From JALZKA01 sp963734015 (GTDB lineage Bacteria > Actinomycetota > Thermoleophilia > Solirubrobacterales > 70-9), in NCBI GenBank assembly GCA_963734015.1, contig CAVTFG010000015.1, positions 12,498 through 76,497 of the forward strand: 64,000 nt of DNA, in the 5' to 3' direction. Of the stretch, positions 52,184 to 59,327 are shown one piece after another. The position numbers and the translations under genes are program-made. Within the stretch, counting starts at the first letter, position 1, and every line of letters starts with the position of its first letter. The notes beneath the pieces are model-generated. The model saw only the letters and a program-made list of their open reading frames with translations. It had not been told where the DNA came from and did no database searches.

Positions 52184-52966
52184 TTAGGCGGCCGCGCGCT
52201 CGGCGCGGCGCAGGCCGGTGACGGCCCAGACCGCGGTCAGAGCCATCAGCCCGGCCGCGGCGCCGAACGCGAGCAGCATCTCGGCGGGGGCGCCGATGAT
52301 GAGCTCGCGGCCCGCCTCGAGAACCGCCGTCACCGGGTTGAAGTCGGCAACGCTTCCAACCCAGCCTTCGAGCAGGCCCCTGGGCACGTAGACGGGCGCC
52401 GTGAAGATGATCAGGAAGGCCGGGAGCTGGATCAGGGGCGCCGCCTGCATCGTCCGCATGCGCATGGCCATCCCGGCCGCGAAGAGGAGCGCCGCGATGT
52501 TCACCAGCGTGATCAGGAGGATGATCCCCAACACCTCGCCGGGGCTCGGGCTGATCGACGCGCCCGTGGCGAGCGCGAGCACCGTCACGATCACCCAGAC
52601 GATCGTCGCGCGCACGAGCGCCGCGAGCGCGTAGCCCACGATCAGCGCCGAGCGCGAGCGGGTGGCCAGCATCATCCGGCGCGAGAAGCCGGTCTCGAAG
52701 TCGGCGGCGACCGCGAAGCCCGCGAAGACGCCCCCGAACATCGCCGACTGGATCAGCACGAACACGTACTGGAACGTGGAGTAATCCGGATAGTCGAAAT
52801 TCGGCGCCGCGGATATCGCCGAGAGGCCGCCGGCGAAGGCGCTGAAGAAGAAGACCGGCATCAGGATCGAGGGGATCAGGAACGCCGGGTTGGACACCAT
52901 CACCCGGAGCTGGCGCCAGGCGATCGCCCAGGACGCTCGCGTGTATCTGGTGACCGCCGGGCTCAT
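52184..52966 (-). CDS. ABC-2 type exporter permease, second subunit
   Basis: 260 residues, six predicted helices: AWRQLRVMVSNPAFLIPSIL at the start (DrrB type), ALIVGYALAALVRATIVWVI and the terminal AEMLLAFGAAAGLMALTAVW. The ATG overlaps the preceding stop by four bases. With the next two genes it forms a daunorubicin-resistance-like exporter of hydrophobic compounds or lipids. Confidence 0.88.
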   Translation of the reverse strand: MSPAVTRYTRASWAIAWRQLRVMVSNPAFLIPSILMPVFFFSAFAGGLSAISAAPNFDYPDYSTFQYVFVLIQSAMFGGVFAGFAVAADFETGFSRRMMLATRSRSALIVGYALAALVRATIVWVIVTVLALATGASISPSPGEVLGIILLITLVNIAALLFAAGMAMRMRTMQAAPLIQLPAFLIIFTAPVYVPRGLLEGWVGSVADFNPVTAVLEAGRELIIGAPAEMLLAFGAAAGLMALTAVWAVTGLRRAERAAA

Positions 52967-53784
52967 GTGCGCTCCATCCGGGTGCGAAGCGCCAGGGTCG
53001 CCGCGGTGACTCCGGCGACGAGGACCGCAACGGCCACGAGGACTCCCAGCGCGAGCGCTTCGCCGTTCCAGCCCTCGACGAGGAGGCTGCGGTAGGCCTC
53101 GATCACGTAGGAGACCGGGTTGATCGTGGCGACGGTCTGAAACCAGTCCTGCGCGATCAGGTCGCGCGGCAGCGCCAGCGAGCTGAAGAACAGGAACACG
53201 AACAGGAGCGGGAAGGCGCCCTGAACCGCCTCGGCGTTACCGGTCCGCAGCCCGATCGTGAGCCCGACCGAGCCGAACGCGATCGAGACCAGGCAGGCCA
53301 ACGCGATCAGCGCCAGCGCTCCCGCCGCTCCGGCTTCGAGGTCGGCGCCGAACGCCAGCCCGATTGCCAGGAACCCCGTGGCCTGAACGACGCCGAGGAG
53401 CAGCGTCCCGGCGAGCTGTCCTCCGATCAGCGCCGGGCCGCGCAGCGGGGTGAGCTGCAGGCGGTTGAAGAATCCGAGCTGGATGTCCTGTGCGATCGCC
53501 TGGCCGGCGCCCATCGTGGAGAACAGGGCGCCCTGCATGAAGGTCACCGCCAGGAAGAAGGTCAGGTACGAGTCGGTGGGGAACCCGGGCAGGTCGGTGG
53601 TCGCCGCCAGTCCCGACGCGTTGATCGCCAGGAGGAACAGCGGGAAGACCATGCTGGAGACGATCACCGCCGGCTGGCGGACGGTGCGCACGACCGAGCG
53701 CTTCGCGAGGTGGCCGACCTGCGTGAGGGTTCCGGTGCGCTCGCGCGGGAGCGTGGCGGGAGCGGTCGCGGCGCCCGCGCTCAC
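52963..53784 (-). CDS. ABC-2 type exporter permease, first subunit
   Basis: 273 residues, six helices: KRSVVRTVRQPAVIVSSMVF, YLTFFLAVTFMQGALFSTMG, GRSL-free loop FFNRLQLTPLRGPALIGGQL, and TINPVSYVIEAYRSLLVEGW, all characteristic of DrrB/NodJ permeases. GTG at 53784 overlaps the ATPase stop by four bases. Two different permease genes suggest a heterodimeric pore. Confidence 0.88.
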   Translation of the reverse strand: MSAGAATAPATLPRERTGTLTQVGHLAKRSVVRTVRQPAVIVSSMVFPLFLLAINASGLAATTDLPGFPTDSYLTFFLAVTFMQGALFSTMGAGQAIAQDIQLGFFNRLQLTPLRGPALIGGQLAGTLLLGVVQATGFLAIGLAFGADLEAGAAGALALIALACLVSIAFGSVGLTIGLRTGNAEAVQGAFPLLFVFLFFSSLALPRDLIAQDWFQTVATINPVSYVIEAYRSLLVEGWNGEALALGVLVAVAVLVAGVTAATLALRTRMERT

Positions 53785-54806
53785 GCGCCGACCGCCTCGA
53801 GCTCCCCGGTGGGCTGCCGGCCCGCGGCCGCCTCGGACTCCGCATCCTCGCCGGCGCCCTCGAGCCGCTTGCCGGTCTTCGCCAGGAACACGTCGTCCAG
53901 TGTGGGCGCGTGGATCTCCAGGTTCGCGACCCTGATCTGCGCAGCGTCCAGTGCGCGAACGACCTCGGCCAGCTCCTCGGTGCCGTCGTCGAGGCGCACC
54001 GCGACGGCGCCCGGCGCCGCTGCCGTGTCGGTGCCGAAGCGGCCCAGAACGTCGCGCATCGCATCGCGCTGCGCGATCTCGGCGGGCACCGCCTCCACCG
54101 TGGGACGCCCGATCTCGGCCTTGAGCGAGTCCGGCGTGCCCTGGGCGACGATCTTGCCGGTGTCGATGATCGCGACGCGCTGCGCGAGCGCATCGGCTTC
54201 CTCGAGGTACTGGGTTGTCAGGAAGACCGTCACACCGTGCTGGTGGGCGAGGCGGGTCACCTCGTCCCAGAGCGCCGTCCGGCTCTGGACGTCGAGGCCG
54301 GTGGTCGGCTCGTCCAGGAACAGCAGTCGCGGCTCGTGTACGAGCGCGAGCGCCAGGTCGAGCCGGCGCTTCATCCCGCCGGAGTAGCCGCCGACCTTGC
54401 GGTCGGCCGCATCGGACAGGCCCACGCGGTCGATCAACTGATCGCCGCGGCGCTCCGCCTCGGAGCGGGGGAGGCCATGCATGCCGGCCTGGAGGCGCAT
54501 GTGCTCACGCGCCGTCAGGAACGGGTCGAGCGCCGCCTCCTGCAGGGCCACGCCGATCGCATCGCGGACGGCCGGCCCGTCGCGCACGACGTCGTGACCC
54601 GCCACCCGGGCGGTGCCGGCGGTGGGCGGGAGCAGCGTGGTGAGCATGTGGACGGTGGTCGACTTGCCGGCGCCGTTGGGCCCCAGGAAGCCGTAGATCT
54701 CGCCGGGCTCGACCTCGAGGTCGATGCCGTCGACCGCCCGTGGGCCCTTCTTGAATTCACGAACGAGGCCCTCCACCTCGATCCCGTTCTGGTGCGCATC
54801 CCGCAT
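53781..54806 (-). CDS. ABC transporter ATPase, DrrA type
   Basis: 341 residues. LEVEPGEIYGFLGPNGAGKS (Walker A), GGYSGGMKRRLDLALALVHE (signature), RLLFLDEPTTGLDVQSRTAL (Walker B), and HQHGVTVFLTTQYLEEADAL (His switch). The DrrA-type C-terminal part (RDVLGRFGTDTAAAP through PTLDDVFLAKTGKRLEG) ends in the usual LDDVF motif. Preceded by AGAGGA eight bases upstream of ATG 54806 and by the palindromic operator at 54820. Exports drugs or lipids with the two permeases. Confidence 0.92.
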   Translation of the reverse strand: MRDAHQNGIEVEGLVREFKKGPRAVDGIDLEVEPGEIYGFLGPNGAGKSTTVHMLTTLLPPTAGTARVAGHDVVRDGPAVRDAIGVALQEAALDPFLTAREHMRLQAGMHGLPRSEAERRGDQLIDRVGLSDAADRKVGGYSGGMKRRLDLALALVHEPRLLFLDEPTTGLDVQSRTALWDEVTRLAHQHGVTVFLTTQYLEEADALAQRVAIIDTGKIVAQGTPDSLKAEIGRPTVEAVPAEIAQRDAMRDVLGRFGTDTAAAPGAVAVRLDDGTEELAEVVRALDAAQIRVANLEIHAPTLDDVFLAKTGKRLEGAGEDAESEAAAGRQPTGELEAVGA

Positions 54807-54819
54807 ATTCCGATCCTCT

Positions 54820-54844
54820 CGATATTTGAGAGCTTCAACTATCG
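54820..54844. promoter_or_regulatory. Palindromic MarR-type operator between marR and the ABC operon
   Basis: CGATATTTGA-GAGCT-TCAACTATCG: arms CGATAnTTGA and TCAAnTATCG match except one base each. The TTGA-N5-TCAA core is typical for MarR proteins. It lies 13 bases from the ABC operon start and 26 from marR, whose -10 TATCAT is at 54856-54861, so one dimer could repress both directions. Confidence 0.7.
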
Positions 54845-54870
54845 GTGAGTTAGAGTATCATCGCCTTCCA

Positions 54871-55392
54871 ATGAGTGTCGTCTCGTCCGCAGACACCGCC
54901 CCCGAACCCGCGCGCCCGGCGCGCCCGACCGCCGAGTCCCGGCGCGCCGACCTCCACGCCGCCCTCGACATCGCCCGGTTCGCCGAGGGGACCGCGGGCG
55001 AGGCCTGGGCGCTCCTCGCCCGCGTGATGTTCATCGAGGGCAAGCCGCGCTTCCCCGCGATCGCCGCCGAGTTCGAGCTGAGCCCGCCGCAGGCGATCGT
55101 GATGCGCCTCCTGTCCGAGCCGCGCCCGATGGGCGACCTGGCGACGGCCATGCACTGCGACAACTCAAACATCACTGGCATCGTCGACCGGCTCGAGGAG
55201 CGAGGGCTCGTCATGCGCCGGCCCGCGGACTACGACCGGCGGGTGAAGCTGATCGCGATCACGGACGCCGGATCGGCGCTGCGCGACGAGCTGAACCGCC
55301 GCTTCGCCGAGCCGCCCGAGGCCATTGCGAAGCTCTCGCACGAGGACCAGGTGGCCCTGCGCGACATCCTCCGGCGCGCGGTGGCCGACTAG
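54871..55392 (+). CDS. MarR-family regulator
   Basis: 173 residues, ATG 54871 with TATCAT (54856-54861) nine bases upstream, leaderless. The winged helix is FELSPPQAIVMRLLSEPRPM, GDLATAMHCDNSNITGIVDR, LEERGLVMRRPADYDRRVKL IAIT, with the DxR of the wing (DYDRR). A long Ala/Pro N-terminal part precedes it. Probably represses itself and the divergent ABC exporter, released by a ligand of the pump. The 3' end (ALRDILRRAVAD) is duplicated at 56810. Confidence 0.92.
   Translation: MSVVSSADTAPEPARPARPTAESRRADLHAALDIARFAEGTAGEAWALLARVMFIEGKPRFPAIAAEFELSPPQAIVMRLLSEPRPMGDLATAMHCDNSNITGIVDRLEERGLVMRRPADYDRRVKLIAITDAGSALRDELNRRFAEPPEAIAKLSHEDQVALRDILRRAVAD
55354..55389 (+). repeat. 3' end of marR, first copy of a 36 bp direct repeat
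   Basis: GCCCTGCGCGACATCCTCCG then GCGCGCGGTGGCCGAC. 34 of 36 bases match 56810-56845. Both copies code ALRDILRRAVAD in frame up to a stop. Confidence 0.85.
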
Positions 55393-55470
55393 ATACCTGC
55401 CGGCAAGGTGTGGCTCTGACCACCCCTTGGGGGCCTGGCCGGGAGACGGCCACTGAGGGATCATTTCGCC

Positions 55471-56805
55471 ATGACAGCTCGCCGAGTTCTTCGTGGCCGG
55501 TTTGGAGGGATCCTGGTGACCCTCGTCCTCGCGGCGCTCCTGGCCTTGGCCCCCGCGGGCGCCGCAGGCAAGACCTTCGAGGTGACGAATCGGGGCGACT
55601 CCGCGCCCGGTGCGTGCACCCCGGCGGATTGCAGCCTGCGCGAGGCGGTGCTGGCCGCCAACGAGCGCAGCGGCAATGACGTGATCCGGCTGGTCGCCCG
55701 CAAGCCGTACCGGCTCACGCGGAGTTCGTTCGGCCCGGGGGCCGAGGAGGACCAGGGCGACCTCGAGGCCGGGGTCGCGATCAACGCGGTCGGCAATGCG
55801 ATCAGGATCAAGCATCCCGGCAGGGGCCGGGCAGTGATCGACGCCGAGGGCGCAGACGATCGCGCCTTCGAGGTCAACGGCAGGCTCACCCTGGTCAAGG
55901 TCACGATTCGGGGTGGGCACGCAAACTCAGGCGGGGAATCGGGCGGCGGCATCTACGGCGCCGGGCGGGTGGTCGTCAAGCGCTCCCGGATCGCGGGCAA
56001 CCGGGCCGGCGATGTGGGCGCGGGCGTCTATATGGCGGTCGGGGACCTGGTGGTGACCGGGTCGACGATCAAGGGGAACGACGGCGGCGAGGGTGGCGGC
56101 ATCTTCGTGGGGACCTCGGCGCGGTTGCACATGGCGCATTCGACCGTGGCTCGAAACGAGGCTCCGAACGGCGCTGGGGGCGTCGGGCTCGCCAACGGAG
56201 CACCAGGCGGATCGGTGATCCAGACCTCGACGCTCGAGGGCAACGTTAGCGGCTCCGACGGGGGAGCGATCGAGAACGGATCGGCGGGCTTGAGGATCAT
56301 GAACACCACGGTCGCGGGCAACGTCGCTTCGGGCCGAGGCGGCGGCATCCACGCCCGCCCCGGCTCCCTCGCCCGGATGAACGCCGTGACCGTCGTCCGT
56401 AACCGGGCCGACTCGGACAACACCGGCGGGCCAGACACCGGCGGGGGCCTCTTCGCCGACGGCGGCAGCGACACGATCGAGATCCGGAACTCGCTGGTGG
56501 CGCTCAATCAGTACCTCGGCGGCGCGATCAACGAGTGCGACGCCCCGGCGCCGGTCGGCATCGCCTCGCTCGGCGCCAACCTGATCACGAGCACGGCGGG
56601 CGGCTGCGACTACTTCGGCGCCGAGGACTTCGTCCAAGCGAACCCGAGGATCGGGCCTCTCGCCGCCAACGGTGGGCCGACCCGGACTGTCGCCCTGCGC
56701 GCGAAGAGCAGAGCGGTCAACCGCGCCGATGCGTCGAGCGCGCCCGGGCGTGACCAGCGCGGCGTCAAGCGCAGGAACCCGGACATCGGCGCCTATGAAC
56801 GCTGA
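55471..56805 (+). CDS. Secreted CSLREA-domain beta-helix protein
   Basis: 444 residues. Signal peptide GILVTLVLAALLALAPAGAA; a CSLREA domain (CTPADCSLREAVLAANERSG); then a right-handed beta-helix of polymorphic-toxin or pectate-lyase type with repeats such as GGGIYGAGRVVVKRSRIAGN, GGGIFVGTSARLHMAHSTVA and GGGIHARPGSLARMNAVTVV; a C-terminal choice-of-anchor end (PDIGAYER). No catalytic residues identifiable. Found on cell surfaces of Actinobacteria and Chloroflexi. It lies between the two copies of the marR 3' end, so it may have come with an insertion. No transposase is present. Confidence 0.82.
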   Translation: MTARRVLRGRFGGILVTLVLAALLALAPAGAAGKTFEVTNRGDSAPGACTPADCSLREAVLAANERSGNDVIRLVARKPYRLTRSSFGPGAEEDQGDLEAGVAINAVGNAIRIKHPGRGRAVIDAEGADDRAFEVNGRLTLVKVTIRGGHANSGGESGGGIYGAGRVVVKRSRIAGNRAGDVGAGVYMAVGDLVVTGSTIKGNDGGEGGGIFVGTSARLHMAHSTVARNEAPNGAGGVGLANGAPGGSVIQTSTLEGNVSGSDGGAIENGSAGLRIMNTTVAGNVASGRGGGIHARPGSLARMNAVTVVRNRADSDNTGGPDTGGGLFADGGSDTIEIRNSLVALNQYLGGAINECDAPAPVGIASLGANLITSTAGGCDYFGAEDFVQANPRIGPLAANGGPTRTVALRAKSRAVNRADASSAPGRDQRGVKRRNPDIGAYER

Positions 56806-56809
56806 GCGG

Positions 56810-56845
56810 GCCCTGCGCGACATCCTCCGGCGCGCCGTCGCCGAC
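56810..56845 (+). repeat. Second copy of the marR 3' end
   Basis: GCCCTGCGCGACATCCTCCG then GCGCGCCGTCGCCGAC, followed by CCGCGAGGAGACTAG, so the coded end would be ALRDILRRAVADPRGD. It has no start codon of its own. Period between copies is 1456 bases. Confidence 0.85.
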
Positions 56846-56944
56846 CCGCGAGGAGACTAGATCCTGACATCCGGCTGGGCCCGGCGTTTCAGCTCACACA
56901 CGTCCTCACCGGGCGTGGTGGCTTGAGGCTTGGCAACGGATGAC

Positions 56945-56950
56945 GATAAT
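56945..56950 (+). promoter_or_regulatory. -10 box GATAAT of the second sigma fusion
   Basis: GATAAT eight bases before ATG 56959. Confidence 0.5.
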
Positions 56951-56958
56951 GAACCCGT

Positions 56959-58317
56959 ATGGCGGATTCCTCCGCGATCTCACTGACCCCCCGGACGGGC
57001 ATGCGCCTGCTCCCACGCGGGGACGCCCGGCTGGCGAAGCTGGCGGCGGCGGGCGACGAGCGCGCGTTCGCCGCGATCTACGACCGCTATCACCAGGAGC
57101 TCTATCGGTACTGCTTCGCGATCCTGGGCGAAGCGCACGACGCGCAGGACGCGCTGCAGGGCACGATGGCGAGCGCGCTGCGCGCCCTGCCGGGCGAGTC
57201 CCGCCCGATCGAGCTCCGGCCCTGGCTCTACCGGGTGGCGCACAACGAGTCGATCTCGATCGTGCGGCGCCGGCAGCCGCCGGCCGAGGCGCAGGAGCCG
57301 GACCTGCCGCGGGAGCCCGCGGTGGACGCCGTGTTCGAGTCACGCGAACGGCTGCGCACGCTCGTCGCGGACCTCGCCACCCTTTCCGAACGCCAGCGCT
57401 CGGCGCTCGTCATGCGCGAGCTGAGTGGTCTGAGCCACGAGCAGATCGCTGTGGCGCTGGGCACCTCGTCGGGCGCCGCTCGGCAGGTTGTCTACGAGGC
57501 GCGGCAGGCACTCTTGGAGCTCGAGGAGGGGCGCGACATGGAATGTGAGCGGGTGCGGATGGCCCTGTCGGACGGCGACGGGCGGCGGTTGCGCGGCCGC
57601 GGCGTGCGCGCTCATCTGCGCGGCTGCCAGGGTTGCCGGGACTTCCAGGCCGGGATCGAGCAGCGTGCGGCCGACTTCGAACTGCTCGTGCCGCCGCTCG
57701 CCGCGGTAGCGGCGTCGGGCGTGCTTGCGACCGTCCTGGGCGGCGGATCGGCGGGGGCGGGCGCAGGCGGCCTTGCCGCTAGCGGGGTCGGGGGCGGCCT
57801 GTTGAGCGCCAAGGCGCTTGCCGTCGTCGCCGCGAGCGCCGCGGTCGGCGTCGGCGCAGGCACCGTCGGCGGCTTCGACCTTCCGGGCGTGGGGAATTCC
57901 GGCGGGCCCGAGGCCGAGTCCGGGCGTGAGGCAACCCCGGCCGCCGACGATCCGAACCCGGGTAATGCGCAGACCGCGAGTGACCCAGCGCCGGCCGGCG
58001 CCGGTGCCCAGCACGAGGGACCGAAGAGCGCGGGCAAGGGCGAGCCCAAGCAGAGCGGGAACGGCCCGCCGGGTCATGCCCCCGCAAGCCTAGGAGCGCC
58101 GGCAAGCCAAGGCTCGGCAGCCGGCGGTGCGTCCGCGGCCGCTCCGGCCGGAGCCGGTCAGCCCGAGACTCCCCCGGGAGGCGGAGTCGCGACCGATCGC
58201 ACCGGCGGCCAGAACGCCGTGCCGACCACCGGCCCGCCGGAGCAGGCGGCGCAGGGACCGCCGGCGCAATCGAACGCGGGCGGCGTCTCGGACGAGCACG
58301 GAAAACCCGAGAAGTAG
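56959..58317 (+). CDS. ECF sigma factor fused to zinc finger, membrane helix and low-complexity tail (second)
   Basis: 452 residues. Region 2: AFAAIYDRYHQELYRYCFAI, EAHDAQDALQGTMASALRAL; region 4: LSERQRSALVMRELSGLSHE, QIAVALGTSSGAARQVVYEA. A zf-HC2-like finger (MECERVRMALSDGDGRRLRG, HLRGCQGCRDFQAG) follows, then a hydrophobic part (LLVPPLAAVAASGVLATVLG and SAKALAVVAASAAVGVGAGT) and a Gly/Pro/Ala tail of about 170 residues. Same architecture as the gene at 45007 although little alike outside the domains. Suggests an anchored sigma factor that is released by proteolysis. Confidence 0.85.
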   Translation: MADSSAISLTPRTGMRLLPRGDARLAKLAAAGDERAFAAIYDRYHQELYRYCFAILGEAHDAQDALQGTMASALRALPGESRPIELRPWLYRVAHNESISIVRRRQPPAEAQEPDLPREPAVDAVFESRERLRTLVADLATLSERQRSALVMRELSGLSHEQIAVALGTSSGAARQVVYEARQALLELEEGRDMECERVRMALSDGDGRRLRGRGVRAHLRGCQGCRDFQAGIEQRAADFELLVPPLAAVAASGVLATVLGGGSAGAGAGGLAASGVGGGLLSAKALAVVAASAAVGVGAGTVGGFDLPGVGNSGGPEAESGREATPAADDPNPGNAQTASDPAPAGAGAQHEGPKSAGKGEPKQSGNGPPGHAPASLGAPASQGSAAGGASAAAPAGAGQPETPPGGGVATDRTGGQNAVPTTGPPEQAAQGPPAQSNAGGVSDEHGKPEK

Positions 58318-58387
58318 GGCCTGACGTCGCCGTTCCCGGCGCGTTCAGTCAGGGACTACTAGTCAACGATCGAGGAGGAATCCCCCG

Positions 58388-58777
58388 ATGAAGAGAGCGA
58401 TCACGATCGCTTCCGTCTGTCTCGGCGTCGCCGCAATCGGCGCCCCGGCCGCCACCGCCGACGGCGACGGCGGCCACGGCAAGAGCGCCGTCGCGAAGGA
58501 GTGCCACGCGCTGAAGAAGGCCGACAAGGCCGCCTTCCGGGCGACCTTCGGCCCCAAGCACGCGATGCGCACCTGTAAGAAGGGCGCCAAGGAGGACGCC
58601 GGGAAGACCACCCCGGCCGAGTTCAAGAACGCCGCCCAGGAGTGCCGCGCGGAGCGCGAGGACGACCCCGAGGTCTTCCAGGAGACCTACGGGACGAACA
58701 CCAACAAGCGCAACGCGTTCGGCAAGTGCGTCTCGGGCAAGGTCAAGCACCAGCCCGAGGAGCCGGAAGCTTCGTAG
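58388..58777 (+). CDS. Small secreted helical protein
   Basis: 129 residues: signal peptide MKRAITIASVCLGVAAIGAP, then a charged helical part with four Cys (KECHALKKADKAAFRATFGP, MRTCKKGAKEDAGKTTPAEF, AQECRAEREDDPEVFQETYG, FGKCVSGKVKHQPEE), probably two disulfides. A good ribosome-binding site (GAGGAGG) precedes ATG 58388, unlike the leaderless genes around it. No family recognised. A strong hairpin terminator follows. Confidence 0.75.
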   Translation: MKRAITIASVCLGVAAIGAPAATADGDGGHGKSAVAKECHALKKADKAAFRATFGPKHAMRTCKKGAKEDAGKTTPAEFKNAAQECRAEREDDPEVFQETYGTNTNKRNAFGKCVSGKVKHQPEEPEAS

Positions 58778-58805
58778 AGCTTCCGCCGCAAGCGCAGGGA
58801 AAGAG

Positions 58806-58835
58806 CGACCGCCGCCGGATTTCCGGCGGCGGTCG
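58806..58835 (+). terminator. Long perfect hairpin after the small secreted protein
   Basis: CGACCGCCGCCGGA-TT-TCCGGCGGCGGTCG, 14 bp arms. It is 29 bases after the stop, with no T-run. Confidence 0.75.
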
Positions 58836-58870
58836 TGCGTTCGGGGCGGACTCTCTGCTTGACTGCCGCC

Positions 58871-59314
58871 ATGGCCGTTCGCCACGCCACCACCGAGGAC
58901 CTCTCGGACCTGTTGCCGCTGTTCCGCGCCTACTGCGACTTCTACGAGGCGAGCCCGACCGATGATGGACTCAACGCGATGATGCGCGGCGCGATCGAGT
59001 TGCCCGACGACCAGGCATTCCTGCTGGTCGCCGAGGACGGCGACGAGGTCGTCGGCTTCGCCGCCTGCTGTTGGAAGTGGTCAAGCCTGCGGGGCGCGCG
59101 GATCGTCTTCCTCGACGACCTCTACGTCCGATCCGAGTCACGCGGCGAGGGCCACGCTGACGCACTGATCGCCGCCTGCGCGGCGCTCGGGAAGGAGCGC
59201 GGCGCGCCCGTGATGAGCTGGCTCACCGCTCCCGACAACCGTCGCGCCCAGGCGGTCTACGACCGGATCGGCGGCACGTCCGAGACCTTCCTCGAGTACG
59301 AGCTCGAGCTCTAG
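58871..59314 (+). CDS. GNAT-family acetyltransferase
   Basis: 147 residues. MAVRHATTEDLSDLLPLFRA starts the fold; IVFLDDLYVRSESRGEGHAD ALIAAC holds the acetyl-CoA motif (RSESRGEGHA) and NRRAQAVYDRIGGTSETFLE the last strand pair. Amine substrate unknown. Convergent with the multicopper oxidase, 13 bases apart. Confidence 0.85.
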   Translation: MAVRHATTEDLSDLLPLFRAYCDFYEASPTDDGLNAMMRGAIELPDDQAFLLVAEDGDEVVGFAACCWKWSSLRGARIVFLDDLYVRSESRGEGHADALIAACAALGKERGAPVMSWLTAPDNRRAQAVYDRIGGTSETFLEYELEL

Positions 59315-59327
59315 CGCCGCCGGCCGT

